From NCBI RefSeq assembly GCF_003073045.1, contig NC_037591.1, positions 23,097,319 to 23,161,318 of the forward strand: 64,000 bases of DNA. Direction: 5' to 3'. Below, piece by piece: positions 1 to 12,540 of the stretch (positions are counted from its first letter, which is position 1; every line of letters starts with the position of its first letter). A model generated the notes under the pieces. It was not told the origin of the DNA, searched no databases, and saw only the letters and a list, made by a program, of their open reading frames with translations. This DNA comes from Pomacea canaliculata (lineage: Eukaryota > Mollusca > Gastropoda > Architaenioglossa > Ampullariidae). A program made the position numbers and the translations under genes.

Positions 1-424
1 TAAATATTAAGACATGGATGAGATCAGACACAGAGACTGGGATAAGAAAGCCTTTGGCGAAAAAAACCAAGCAAAACAAAACAAAAAAACCTGATAGAAA
101 CCCTTGCCCCTAACACACAAATCAAACATTACCAAGATTTATACAAAATCAAATATGTTTATAAACTCACAGGGCTGTAGGGCAATTTAGACTAGATAAA
201 AGCAAAGACTACATTTTCAACTCAGTACTGTACCATTTTACTTTAATTTTAAAACAAGCAAAAAAAAAAAAAAAAAAAAAAAAACACAAAACCTCAAGAT
301 ATCCCTGCAATGTAGTAATGCTAATATAAATGCTGAATTTTGTACCATTTTTTTAAAGCTTGTGAATGGAAAGTCTTAACGTAAGGTTAATAAAACTTAA
401 CAGACAAAAAAAAGAAAATCTTAC

Positions 425-3400
425 CATTTCTGCCAAAGACAAGGTCTTCCACCAATGGCAGTGATACGTACTCAAATACAGCTTTCTGGGAAGCATACTC
501 ATCAAAAACATGACAAAACTTGAACTGGTACTGTTTAAAAAAAAAAACAAAAAAAAAAAACATGTATTACATGACCACAAAACCTAATGTTTTCATGTGT
601 TTTTGGACTTAACATTCAAATTTCATTACAAAACTAACTCAATATGCTTACCTCCCCTGCAGGCTGTCCAACCCTTTCAAGTCATGTTTTGGGTGTCTTT
701 CCATGAAAGAAAAATAACTATTTGCTATAAAACAGTAATTTAAAATGTTTTAAGAAGAGAAGTGCCCTTAGTGTTAGGCCAAAGCTTGTTAGCTTTATTT
801 TAAATAAATCAACTTTTAACACCAGACACTACTGTTTTCCTAAAAAAAAAACAATTCTTTAGCTAGTAAGTCAGTCATGTTGAACTTGTTAAAATTACAA
901 AAACCCAAAAATAAGATTTTAAATGTTATGCTTAAAAAACTCAACTAATTTTGAGCTTATAAATTTGCTTATAATTCAGTTATCTGTTTTTTAGCATGAT
1001 GGCAAACCATTTTAGCAATGACCTAAAAAAGACAAGGTACTGCCAATAGAGGGGTTCATAATGTTTGATTATTTGAGACCAAGTAGTATGCAGTACCTGA
1101 AAGAGCTTGAAACACTATCTTGTGGACACTGACTTGAGCATTTAAATATGCTGTGATGATAAATTACTAACAGCCATTATTGAAAAGCTTCCATGTTGAA
1201 AAACATTGTCAATAGCCATGTATCCTCTCCCTAGAGATCTTATAGAAATGACACTGATTTCCACTATATTTTTCATCATTGAATGGTACATTACCTCTTT
1301 AATTTGTCCATTTCTAGTTGCAGCACTCTAGAAAAAGAAAGCAGAAATGTGCATGTCATGCAGAGCATCAAGCGCAACCAAAAGATTAGAATCAATTCTA
1401 TAAGCATTCATCTAATCAACTAACAACTACAAATGTTTAGGCAAGTTTAAGAAACATTTTTGACATGTTTATATAGTATATACAGTCAAATCTCGCTATG
1501 CCACCCCGCTACTATGCCACTCTAGGTATTATGCCACTTTTGCTCAGTCCCGACTATAAATTCAATGCAAAAAATTTTAATATGCCACCACCTACTCTCG
1601 CTACTATGCCACTATTGTGTGATTGTTAAAAGGCACAAGTTGTGAAATTCCGCGCAATGCTCGATTATTATACTGTATGGTAGTGTGGGGCATCGCAGTT
1701 AGGTGGGATGGAACATAGCACGCACACAGGGAGGGTGGAGGCTGGCGATAAGGGGTGTTCGCTGGCCGGGTGACAGCCCCGTGACAGAGGAAGAGCGGGA
1801 GGGGGTCGACTAGCGACAGGATGCAGGTGCGCGGATGTGGTTGGGAAGGGGTGTAGGATGAAGAGGTGAGGGGGAGAATGAGAGGAGACAGCTAGTGCCA
1901 GCAGACGATTCTTGAGAGCTTTGGACTGACAGGTAACTTGAGCAAATAAAGCCGTTTTTATAAACCCTCCGTTATTATGCCACTCTCACTACTATGACAC
2001 TTTTGCTCGGTCCCGGTAGGTAGCATAGTAGCGAGATTTGACTGTATGAGCATGCATAACACATCTTTGTAGTTTATTTTGTGTATATCGTAGAAGTGTC
2101 TGTTACAGGTGAATATAGGTGCATGGTTGTTGATTTAGTCTATGTATGATTTACGTAAAGCACTATGAGCAAATCTTTGGAAAGGTGCAATATAAATCCT
2201 CATTATTATATTACAATTGTGCAGAACTCACTGCATTTAGACTGTTTATGAGTCTGAAATCACCACACATTGTGTATGTTTAAGAATAAATGGCTTTCTA
2301 AAGCAGTTATATAAGGTATTGCAAAACAATATCTTTCTTAAAAACTAATAATATAATTCTTAGTTTTTGTGTCTTTCACTGAATTAACTGAATTTTAACT
2401 ATGTGTATAGTAAAGAATGTGATGATGTAACTGAAGTAAATTATAAATTATGAAATTCATTTTGCTGAAAAAGAGCTGCATAAGCACACATTTTCATGCA
2501 TATATATGCTGTTGCACATATGCATGCATGCACATGTAAACTCACCAGTGGCTTAAAGGTTTAAAAAAAAAGCATCAGAGCATGCTTCCTGCATTTATAT
2601 TTAAAAGCTACTGAAATAGTAGAAAATGCTGATTTTTTTTATGCCTAAGATCTTGTTGCTGTTTGTTTAGTAGGAAAGTGCTTCCACCTTGTGGTGATTT
2701 CAAACTATTGGGGGAGAAAGAGGGAGGAAACTGGAGTACCCGGAGGAAACCCCTAATGTTGGCCCTGCGAACAGGTGTCACATACAAAGAATGTCCCAAG
2801 ACAAGATTTGAACCCTGAGACGATCACTGGAAGTGACAAAGGAGTGTTTTAACACTACCAGGTACCCTGCCTAAGGTTTCTGGATATTTCACACCTTTAA
2901 ATGAGCAAAGTTTAGTCAACAAGGTCAGCACACCAAGTCTTTACAAATCTATGCATATGCTTTAAAGATAAGATTATTCCTATGGCTTCAATTACTTCAA
3001 TTCAATTCCTTCTTCAAATTATGACAATAGCATTAAAATTTAATGTCTACTGTCAATCATTCTTACACTAAGAAAAACAAGCATGTACCATAGGCAGTTT
3101 CGGTAAACTATTTGATTTATGGCTTGACATAGGCACCGTCTGACAGTAAGCATTTATTTACTGGTTAAAAATAGTACCATGTAAAATCGTATAGTTCTAT
3201 ATCCAAAATAGGTTGTAACTTTGTTGAGTTTTCTATCTACAGGCACATATGCCCTTTCCTTTCTTTTTCTGAAAATAAAAATGGTGAGGTGGTGCAAAAG
3301 ATTGAAAGTGTTGAAATATCAATGTGAACAAACTTGGAAAAAAACAATAGCCCAGAGAAAGAAAAAAGGCATGCTATATAGCAATATTCAAGCATGACAC

Positions 3401-4937
3401 ACTTCTAAAATCAACATGAAGCACTATAAATGGCAACATAAAAGTCATATAAAGAACTGAACAAATAAATTGCATTAAGAATTTGTGTTACCTCTGGGGG
3501 CACAAGTTCAACAGTGTCAATACTAATGGCCTTGATACAGACAGAATCCTCTGGATTATCCAGTGGCCGAATTCGGCAGTAAACCTGCAACAAGTGTAAC
3601 AGCTGCTTTTAAAAAATGAAAAATCATCTGTTCTTGCATCTTACAAAATATAAACAAATGCAAATCAGACTCATTGTCATTAAAGGTGTATATATCAATG
3701 TCATATTGTAGAACTTCATCCACTTTTTTTCAGGAAATCATTTAATGTGGTGACAACATTTATCTGTACCTCAACAGGTTCATATTCCCGTGGACTGCTT
3801 GCAGTCCGTTTGCGGGGTGTTTTTCCCCTCCTAAAAAAAAAAAAGAAAAAAGTTGATCAATGCAATTAAGAATATACTGATGAAAAAGCCAGTTTATACT
3901 AAATATTTTATTATTCTCAGACTGTCCCTAAAAAAATCCATCTCTCATTCTGGTGTTATGACACAGTCTTATGCTACTTTAAGCTGCGTTCAGTTATAAA
4001 GGAAACTTACACTTCTAGATCTTTGCTTCTGATTTTTTTCTCAATTTATACTGCTTCCATACACTTGGGAATGTATTTACTTACATGCTCATGCATTTAT
4101 TATTAGGCATTCTTGGGATAATCGCATTCAACAAACATGCAAAAATGCAAAGACAAAATGGAGTCATTTTTTCATATATGAATTTTTCTTTTAGTTATAT
4201 AATGTTAGGCTGACTCATGAATTCGCAAGAAATGCATAGTATTGGTGTTAATGATCCTTGCATTTCATATTTTATCTGACTTGATCTTTCTGATCTCAGA
4301 AATAGAATACTGCTTATTTTTATATACTATTGTTTTCATAATCAACGACTGAACGACCATCAAAATGGAAAACTATGGTCACGACCACGAGTCCTCAACG
4401 ACAGCATTTATGTCACAAATTATGCACAAGTATTAATCTTGGCCACTCATTGATCTCATTAGTGGTAGAACGCTTCTGTTTCAAGACAAGTGATTTGCAC
4501 TAAGGTTGTACGATTGTACGTTTAAATTTAAAACAATTTTAATGCGCTTTTTTTTATGAAACTTTAAATCAAAAATTTTTAAACGTAAATAACTAATCTG
4601 AATGAGTATCTAATTACATGTTTCAGGAATCTGAAACGCCGGTTGAAACAATGAAAAACTAAAGTAGTAAAAAACCCTAGACACCTCTGAGTTTTTAAAA
4701 TAACCCCAATTTTTTTATGTTTGTATTTTGACACAACTGTGCTGTGTATATTATAGAAGTAATAATGAATGGTTAGACAAATATAATAGTTATGAATAGA
4801 CAGCAAACCAAATCGGATTTCGTAGGCTTTTCATCCAGATTTAGAATCCAGTTTGCAACGTCAACTGTAAAACTTTGATTTCATTTGAAAATCAACATTA
4901 CATTCGTAAACTGAAAAAATACTCACTGTGGCTTCAT
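425..4937 (-). CDS. KIF23: KIF23/MKLP1-like kinesin-6, N-terminal exons, partial at the left edge
   Basis: This is the 5' end of a plus-end-directed mitotic kinesin. Known members work in the centralspindlin complex at the central spindle during cytokinesis. Five coding exons join in frame with GT-AG sites: 4927-4937, 3770-3830, 3492-3584, 1295-1327 and 425-530. They encode about 102 residues beginning MKPQRGKTPRKRTASSPREY. The segment VYCRIRPLDNPEDSVCI (from residue 25) is the first strand of the motor domain (VYCRVRPL in the human protein). FKFCHVFDEYASQKAVFEYV and PLVEDLVFGRNG match the stretch just before the P-loop. The P-loop, switches and stalk lie beyond position 1. The 33-base exon (1295-1327) falls in a loop that varies in the family. 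The start was chosen because the 11-base first exon splices in phase to the RGKTPRK exon. The gene is divergent from SEC11A. Identification is from memory of the family. Confidence 0.9.
1483..2044. mobile_element. Non-autonomous pogo/Tigger-like DNA transposon (MITE), 562 bp
   Basis: The left end reads CAGTCAAATCTCGCTA and the right end is its near-perfect inverted complement (TAGCGAGATTTGACTG). The element is flanked by TA on both sides (1481-1482 and 2045-2046), the target duplication of Tc1/mariner/pogo elements. CAGT-type termini point to the pogo branch. Just inside the ends, phrases such as TATGCCACT and TTTTGCTC followed by GGTCCCG or AGTCCCG recur in direct orientation. The core is GC-rich and G-heavy (about 1690-1900), unlike the surrounding AT-rich intron. 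No transposase reading frame is present. It lies in the KIF23 intron between the 33-base exon and the exon at 3492. Confidence 0.85.
2690..2880. repeat. Dispersed repeat fragment, possibly SINE-derived
   Basis: This stretch contains a doubled GGAGGAAAC phrase around GGAGTACCC and a later GATTTGAACCCTGAGAC. Such phrases recur in dispersed repeats of marine invertebrates, and the second resembles a reverse-oriented tRNA-like B box. It sits in a KIF23 intron. The family is not identified and the boundaries are approximate. Confidence 0.4.
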
Positions 4938-5325
4938 ATCATATTTTTATGCGTGTCTCGAGTGTGTTTTTCACTAAAGCAGTTCCATCAACAATGATTC
5001 ACAATCGCACCCTTGCGTGAAGCTGTTTGAAATTCGAGGGAAAACTGACCAATCACGGTTCGCCTAGCAAGAGTGGCATCCCATTTATCTCAGCAATAAA
5101 ATTTTATTAAATTTTTCATTCTTAAAAAAGTTCTATTCGTCATTGAGATAAACTTATATTTTAAACTAAAAGATACACGATGTGATGAAAATTTTGAACA
5201 GTTGAAATCGTATTACACAATAGAAATTGGAGCGTGTAGTAAAAGATTAAACAAGGGGGGATAATCAGCGATACGTTACTTAAACGAGATTTCGCGTCAG
5301 CTTTTGAGTGCGAGCAGACGGCAAC
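4938..5325. promoter_or_regulatory. Shared (bidirectional) promoter interval of KIF23 and SEC11A
   Basis: Only 388 bases separate the KIF23 start codon (minus strand) from the SEC11A start codon (plus strand). The interval must hold both 5' untranslated regions and both transcription starts. I see no convincing TATA box for either gene, as expected for housekeeping genes. A short upstream ATG followed by a stop precedes the KIF23 start. The extent of each leader cannot be set from sequence alone. Confidence 0.6.
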
Positions 5326-8300
5326 ATGAGTGGAATGTTAAATTTTGATTTTCTGGATGACGTACGTCGTATGAATAAGCGACAGGTACATTTTCATATT
5401 CATTTATCCTTTTTTGTTATGAATATGTGTTTTTTGTAGTAAATTTCTGTTTGCGAAATAAGCATGTGGAGCATACACGATGCGCCAGTGACCATCTGTC
5501 ATACGCACGTTTGAGAACGTAGACTGTAGCCGAATTGTCATACAGCTGTTTAATAAGATGTTCTTCAGTTGCAAGTATTTTTTTAAAGATAGTCGTATAC
5601 AGTTTTGGAAATTGATTATGTTTAATAAGACGTGCATTTTGGGGTTAAAAATCTTCAATTATTTTATTTCCAAACTCATCAACTATTCGCGTGTACCATC
5701 GAATAAACAAAATGCAGCCGCAAAAATCAGAAAAATAACAAAAGCAAATGTATCCGAAACTTTCACGAATGAAACCTTAGTAGCATACTCGTTATTTTGG
5801 CGATCTTTGTTTCAGAATTATTATCTTTCAGTGACTTGAGAATGCATTAACAGTGCCACTACAACCGTAACAGGAAGTTTTTGAACATGGAAGTGATTTA
5901 AATTCCAGATTTTCTGTGTTGCAGTTATATTATCAGTTCCTCAACTTTGGCATGATTGTTTCCTCAGCACTGATGATATGGAAGGGGCTTATGGTGGTCA
6001 CTGGCAGTGAGTCACCAATAGTTGTTGTTTTGAGGTAAGTCAAGTCTATATCTAGATATGGCTAGAACTCATTATCTGCCGGTCTAAAATTCTACTTTAG
6101 AATCAATGAGTATTTCTTTCTTTTTTTATTTGAAATCTATAGTTACCTCTAAACCACTATAGTTATCTCTAAATTCCATACTACCATTAACTCAATGGTA
6201 GAACCAACCTCTAACCCCTGATCCTAACCAATACCTTAAATCTTTTGTATGCAAGACAGCACAGACCCTGCCACTGGAAGTAAGACTACATATGAAGTAT
6301 CTATAGTTTTATAAAAGCAGTGCCAGCCTATGAGGTAAAAAGCAACAAATCACATTTTCTGCATTTTAACAACAATAAATAATAATATAATATCACCTTG
6401 TTTCTACGTAAGAAAAATTAAAAAGGGAAATGCAGGAGTAATAAGTCTGGGACAGTTTAGAAAGTTGTCAACTTACACTGCTTGTGGCATAGTGAATAGA
6501 ATTGTTGCTTTATTGCAATATGCAGGTAGTTTAAAATCCCAACATGATTACTGCTTTGTTTTAGTATAAATCAGTTATTTAATCAGTTATGTGATGGTGT
6601 TTCCAGTGGTAGCATGGAGCCAGCATTTCACAGGGGAGACCTTCTCTTTCTTACCAACTACAAAGAAGAACCAATTCGGGTAGGGGAGATAGTTGTCTTC
6701 AAAATAGAGGGTCGTGACATCCCAATTGTACATCGTGTCCTCAAAGTACATGAGAAGTAAGTAAAAGTGATGGAAAAGTTTTCAGAATGGTGTAATATTC
6801 ACCTTAAACTATAGAGAATTAAAAAATAAGTCAGGGATTGTTGTTAATATCGCTGCATCACATAAATTCAGTTAGTTCCCTTTTTATGCAGGGAAGATGG
6901 GTCAGTCAAGTTTCTGACAAAGGGAGACAACAACTCTGTTGATGATCGTGGGCTGTATGCTCCAGGACAACTGTGGTTGGATAAAAAAGATGTAGTTGGA
7001 CGAGCAAGAGGGTGAGTATAGTGTTTCTTTTTTGTCTTGTTTATACCTTTACTATTATATATATAGATATGTATGACTATATATAATGAGCATCACTGTT
7101 AGCATGTTACATGGTGGGTAGTCTTCTGAGATAATTGAGATAATTTACTTTGTTATACAGTCTGATATGCTACCTGATAACAAATGGTTTAATGATCACA
7201 TGGAAATCTTATTTCACTTTCAAAAACATGTTTTTCAAGATGGTATAAAGTCATCTTGTACTAACTTATTGATTAGTCTACCTTGGGGAAATTTTTAAAC
7301 TGCACGATCATGATATTCTTATGGTGTTGCAGGTTTGTGCCTTATGTTGGCATTGTCACCATACTCATGAATGACTATCCAAAATTTAAGGTAAAGTCCA
7401 AAATGACTGATTCTCTTAGCAGCTCTTATCAAACCACTTCCATTTTTTTTTCCTTTCAGTTTATGAAAGGTGGAGGATGTGTGTATAGGAGTATGTGGGG
7501 TGAAGTGCATACATAGGTATGTGTGGGAGAATGCATACTGGTAAAATGAGCTGTGTTGCATATAAACTTAGATTAGCACACAAAGATGAGAGAAAAAGTA
7601 AAGCTAAAGTAAATGCCTATTTTCAAAGGTTAAGCATTTTGATAGAAGTGTTAAAATATTCAGGCTCTCTCTATGAGCTGTTTCTATCTTATGCAGAGTG
7701 AATAATGAAGTAGTAAAGCAGAGTGAAGTAGTATATGTTACCAAGTGGCTAGGTGTGGATGGTTGAGCACCATACAAACTGCCCCATTAGCTAGATTCTA
7801 ACCAAATTTTGTAGGATTACCCTTTTGTCCACAGGCAGAACATAAATGATGTTTGGGTTGTATATTTTGGTCAGAAACAGTTTTTTTTTTAAGTTGTTTG
7901 TTGCTCAAGTGCCTCCAAATGTTCAACAGAGTAAAGTTAGGCAAAGATTTTGGCATTGCTGTTGTTGACATTTTGTTTTCCTATCACTGACATCAATGTC
8001 AAGTATAAAAAAAACCTTATAGTTTATTTTCAATCTAAGCTTTACACAAGACTAGTGAGCCTGTGGCCTTTGTAGTTTAAAGCTGATATTGGTTGTATAG
8101 ACACCATGTTACTGTTGTATTTAAACTGTGATGTTTATAACATGGATTAAAAGCCAATTATCATTTCAAGATTTCATTTTATTATGTTTTCATCATAAAA
8201 TGACTTGGGCTTTTTTATTTTTAAACAGAGTCATCAGTTTTAATTTTTTTAAAGTGTTTGGTGCTGAAAGATATTAGTTATTTTAAGTTTTTAGGATAAG

Positions 8301-8485
8301 CTTATTCTTTGTTACTGCGTGTAGACCATGAAAACAGTCAAACTTTTAACACTTAATATTGTACTTTATGTAAGTTTTAAGAAGCTAGCTAAATATTGGA
8401 CTTATTTACTCTTTCTTGATTTGTTTTGTTTCAGTATGCCATTCTCATATGCTTGGGGATCTTTGTGCTTGTTCACCGAGAATGA
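5326..8485 (+). CDS. SEC11A: Signal peptidase complex catalytic subunit SEC11A, complete, six exons
   Basis: This is the serine protease of the ER signal peptidase complex, which removes signal peptides from secretory and membrane proteins in the ER lumen. Exons 5326-5385, 5925-6034, 6607-6756, 6892-7011, 7333-7390 and 8435-8485 join in frame to 182 residues plus stop; the human protein has 179. The protein starts [20 protein letters not shown]. One N-terminal membrane segment follows (about residues 25-45). The catalytic Ser is S59 in [12 protein letters not shown] and the catalytic His is H99 in IPIVHRVLK. The conserved [10 protein letters not shown] block lies at 118-127, and the C-terminal hydrophobic segment is [16 protein letters not shown]. 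Every intron has GT-AG ends, and no break is seen. The first three residues extend the human N-terminus slightly. Confidence 0.97.
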
Positions 8486-8581
8486 GATGACATTTACAGT
8501 TGTCTGCACAGTGCCACTCTTTCCAACTTTTTTATGTTTAGTTTTTCATTGTTTTTTTTTTTTTTTATTTTAAATGATATA

Positions 8582-9616
8582 CAAGGGGCAGTCAAATGAA
8601 ATGTAGTAGATGCAGATTTCAGACTTGGAAATTCACTTACCAGTTAATAATCTCCATGGTTGGCAAGGCACTTCTCCTATTGTGGAACGAGGTGATGGAT
8701 GTACTGGGATGAAACCCACTCATGGACAGCCTCCTGCACTGATGCATCCAATGGGAATTTTTTGCCTTTCAGATGGTTCTTCATTTCACTAAAGATGTGG
8801 AAATCGCATGGCAATAAATCTGGGCTATAGGGTGGGTGAGTCAGTATTTCCCACCAGAACAGTGCCAGCTTATCGTTCATGAAGTTTGTCTTATGGGGGC
8901 ATGCATTGTTGTGTAACAAAATTACACTTTGTGTCAAGAGTCCTGGGTGTTTGTTTTTTATTTTTTGAATGCAGGCACCCATGAGCACCCACATGCTGCT
9001 CTACATTAATGGTGTGACTATGTTCCTAGAATTCCTCTGGGAGAGGCCCCTGATGATCAACGAAAAAGGACAACATGAGTTTCCCTGCACTGGCCTGAGT
9101 CTTGAACTTTTTCAGAGGAGGGGATGGTCTACCTTTTGTTCCTTAGGAAGGTGTCACAGTACCCAATGGGCACAGATTTTCCAATACCCAAACTTTTCTT
9201 GAATACATGGTGTGGACACTGCCATGACTGATGTCTACAAGACTGGAAATTTCATCCTGTTATACATCTGTTCATGCAGATCAGGTTATCCACCGCTGCA
9301 CAGTTTGACGCCATGAGCTTGCTCTATTCATGAATCATCTTTCAATAACATTTGTCCATCGCAATATTGTGCCGCCCATTTCCACACACCAGATTCACAC
9401 AAACGAATGTTCACCATGCAGGGCAAGCATTCAATAATAAATTCTTACTTCACCCCCTACAGTCAGAAATTGTATCACAATATGCTGCTTCGTTTGAATG
9501 CTTCCATTTTGTTTTGTTCTTTCCAGTCAGGAATGCTAACTTCTTTGGTATGTAGAGAGTCTACGAGCAGGAATTATTTGCTCGGCGTCTGCTGCATTTC
9601 ATTTGACTGCCCCTTG
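8582..9616 (-). mobile_element. mariner transposon with perfect terminal inverted repeats and a decayed transposase
   Basis: The 1,035-base element ends in perfect inverted repeats of at least 22 bases (CAAGGGGCAGTCAAATGAAA...) and is flanked by TA (8580-8581 and 9617-9618). Read on the minus strand, the longest open stretch (8677-8994) is the C-terminal half of a mariner transposase. It shows LLHNNACPHK, containing the second catalytic position (N where Asp is usual in HDNARPH), then HPPYSPDLLPCDFHIF with the third Asp. Upstream pieces in other frames resemble the middle of the protein, for example KKFKTQASAGKLML. The coding region is interrupted repeatedly, so the copy is inactive even though its ends are intact. 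It sits about 95 bases after the SEC11A stop codon in antisense orientation. Confidence 0.92.
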
Positions 9617-9618
9617 TA

Positions 9619-11539
9619 AATCATGACATGCTGATCTAAGTTTATGAACTGTGCATTGTTCACTAACAAGAACTGCAATTTTATCACTGCCGTGTAGGTC
9701 AGTGCTATTTTTCTTGCACATCAGTATCTTCTCAAGCCAGATTTAAAAATGTTCTTTCATAGCTGGTTTGTTAGTCGATTTTAAGAATACGTGTGATTGA
9801 CGTGCAAGGATTACTAGTGTGCCTGGGAATCCTTTTCATGATGATGAATGTAAAACTGTAAAAGTGTTGCACTGTCTGTGACCACACACACACACAAAAT
9901 GGTTAGCCTCTGAGATTATGCATTTCTTCAACACATACATATTCTTATTTCCGATTTATGGTTTGTCAATGCAGAATTTAGTCCCTGCAACCAGAAAGTA
10001 GAGGTTTCATGCAAGCACATGACCATGCACACACAGATAAACAGTTTATTTTTCAGAACAAAATCATTTTATATTTCTGCATGCATCTCGTGTAAATTAA
10101 ATACTGTGCACAGCAACATTATAGGTAGGTAATCACAGGCATGGAAACTCAGATCAGAATGCCTTTTTGGATTATTTATTGACAAATTTCAAATGCATCT
10201 GCAAGTAGGAATTGTTAGGTTCAGTCACTACTTTCTGCTTATAATCGAGAATGGCAGTAGTATGGCCTTTCATTATTTTATAGTTTTCAGAATTTGGTCT
10301 TTTTTATTAGTTACAGATGCATTTACCTTGTCTGAAATGCTTGTGTGTTAATGATACAAATTATTGCCTCAATGCAGTTAATCTTTTGCTTACAGTGGAT
10401 GAAAATGTGATTGCAGGATTCCACTACTTTCTTTTAATTGCTATTTCACATAAAAATATTAAAGAAGGTAAATCTGCACAGATGATTTAACATATTGACA
10501 TAATATACTCAAAAATAAAGCATTTCTTAAAAAATATCAGAGAAGTATCAGTGTCAGAAGACAGTGCAAGAAGTTCCACCACCATGTGGTTATGTGCATG
10601 CAGACTCATAGCAGGTCATGGATTTTCAACTTACTGGGGCCAGAGGCATCCCTCAGCACGGCTGCTGTATAACTATGTGTGGGGAACTGGTGTTTTACAC
10701 GTAGCTAGCAACTAAGGCTGTATCAGGGCAAGGCAGCCATTCCTGTGTGCAGATGCCACATGTAGAGAAAAAACAGAGTGCCAGAGACAAGAACTTAACC
10801 CAGAACAGTCAACCCTCACTGTATTGACAAAATGAGTAACTGTTGCACCACCGGACTTCTGCTAAAGTGTGTGAAAGACAGTATAATGTTATGCTGTTTC
10901 TTAAATAATCCACATTCAGCTTATGAAAATACATTTAAAACACATTTTTATAGCTATTTAAAAAAAAGATTTACTATTTTCAATATTTCCAGTTTTGTCT
11001 TATCCTGTGTTAGGTTCTTTGTTCAGAACAGTGTGGACTATAATTTATCAAGTGCTGTTAAATCTGTAAAAATGGTTTTATATTTGGTATGTTTCAAAGT
11101 CATTTTATGAAATTTCATGTGCATTAGTAGGTTTGTAAGATGTGAGCTGATGGTGAATATTTCATTTAAGAGAAAAAAAACAAAACAGGGTGGTGTCATG
11201 TTTAGTCATGTACTTCACAACTGAAATAAAGGCAGTAAATTTCACAACTAAAAAATGTTCATTCCATATTATCAAACAACATTTACTGTATATGAATACA
11301 TGATGAATATATAAATCCTGCAAACATCCCGTTTTCCAACTCTTCAATTAAAATTCTGTGTGGTATAAATATGTGCATTTGTCTAGTTTCCAGGTCTTCT
11401 ACACCATCTGTCAAGAAAGATCTCATGTGTCAGAATATCTGATCTGTTAAAACATGTGAGAGTGCGAAATTAATCAAAATACTGATTATTAACCAACAAA
11501 CTTGTCAGAAGATTAAAATTTTTTTATTATTATTATTTC
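9619..11539. other. Gene-free AT-rich stretch downstream of SEC11A
   Basis: I see no coding exon here. The first AATAAA on the plus strand after the SEC11A stop lies near 10,511, with ATTAAA variants earlier, so part of this stretch may be SEC11A 3' untranslated sequence interrupted by the mariner. A SINE-like remnant lies within it. Confidence 0.4.
10640..10815. repeat. SINE-like remnant
   Basis: The phrase AGCAACTAAGGCTGTATC, followed by a GGCA-rich tail, matches AGCAACTAAGGCTACATT in the clearer SINE near 19,600. This suggests a shared, decayed short interspersed element. Boundaries are approximate. Confidence 0.4.
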
Positions 11540-11544
11540 ATGAA

Positions 11545-11866
11545 TGCACTGGATAAACAGCCCACTCCTTCCCAGTCGTAATCTGGTTCTTCGGCCACTG
11601 CAGCATTGACTACCTTCCAACATACCTTGTGGGATAACTTTTCACACAAAGTGTCATGCAAATTCACGTTACCAGACCAGACCACTTTACGCCTCTTGAT
11701 TGCAGTTAGGGGTTCCTGGTGTCCTACAAATATGTCTATGCAAAGTCATTGGTTTGATGTTTCCTGTATAAGTTAACGGAGCAGCCACCTCAAACACTTC
11801 TCGAATGCCTGAATTCTCCTCTCTGTATTTGCAGGGAGAGTCCACACTTCATAAAGCAGGATCTAT
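11545..11866 (-). mobile_element. LINE 3'-end fragment (reverse transcriptase C-terminus), decayed
   Basis: Minus-strand reading in broken frames gives phrases such as TERRIQAFEKCLRWLLRI and later AVAEEPDYDWEGVGCL. These are typical of the C-terminal end of non-LTR retrotransposon polymerases (usual form: ERRIQAFE..CLRRLLRI). Several stops and frame changes show an old copy. It abuts a second, differently worded LINE fragment at about 11,870. Confidence 0.55.
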
Positions 11867-11869
11867 CTA

Positions 11870-12370
11870 TCTAATCCTCTTCGTGCATCAGGTTGCATAT
11901 AAGGCCTCAACCAGAGTCTGCCACTGATGTCGATCGGCTGAAACCCGGTCTAGGTGACCCCATGTCCAGCCCTTTCCTTTCTTCTGACTTTCCACTGTTC
12001 TTCTCCAAGTTTCTTTTGGGCAGCCTGGAGTCCATCATAGGGCGACTCTGGAGAGGTCTGCTGTCTGCTGGCGGAGCACATGTCCAATCCATGGCCAACG
12101 CCTTCGTTGAACCTGTGTGGTGATGGACTCTGTTTCAGTTCTTCGTTGGTATTTGGCCAAAAGATGTTAAGTATGCGCCTGAGTCATCTGTTTTGGAAGA
12201 CGTCAAGCTTGTTACTGACGGTTTTGGTCATCTTCCATGATTCTGATCTGTAAAGGAGGGTGCTGATCACATTTGACTTGAAGATTCTCAGCTTGATCTT
12301 CTGGCTGATGTTTTTTGCCTTCCGTGTGCTCCTGAGTGAGGTGAAGGCGTATGCCAGAAAAATGTATGCC
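11870..12370 (-). mobile_element. Second LINE 3'-end fragment, decayed
   Basis: On the minus strand the phrase LRIFKSNVISTLLYRSESWK corresponds to the family form LRIFNSNVKSVLLYGSETW. Further along, in another frame, PKETWRRTVESQKKGKGWTW and DRHQWQTLVEALYAT correspond to the usual LINE polymerase tail (GRPKNTWRR...W..L...LC). The piece covers only the extreme C-terminus of ORF2. The 5' part is missing, as usual for truncated LINE insertions, and several frame breaks are present. Confidence 0.75.
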
Positions 12371-12540
12371 AGGTGGACAGAAGCCTTGGCAGACAAAATG
12401 CCTTTCAATAGATCCTTCTGCAGTATTACAAAACTGTCTAATAAAATATTCCAGATCATTAGCTTTCTTTTATGCCAATCTTTAACGGCATTTGTCACTT
12501 TGTAGCAACATGAAATTGAGTCATTTTTAGTCATTTTTGC

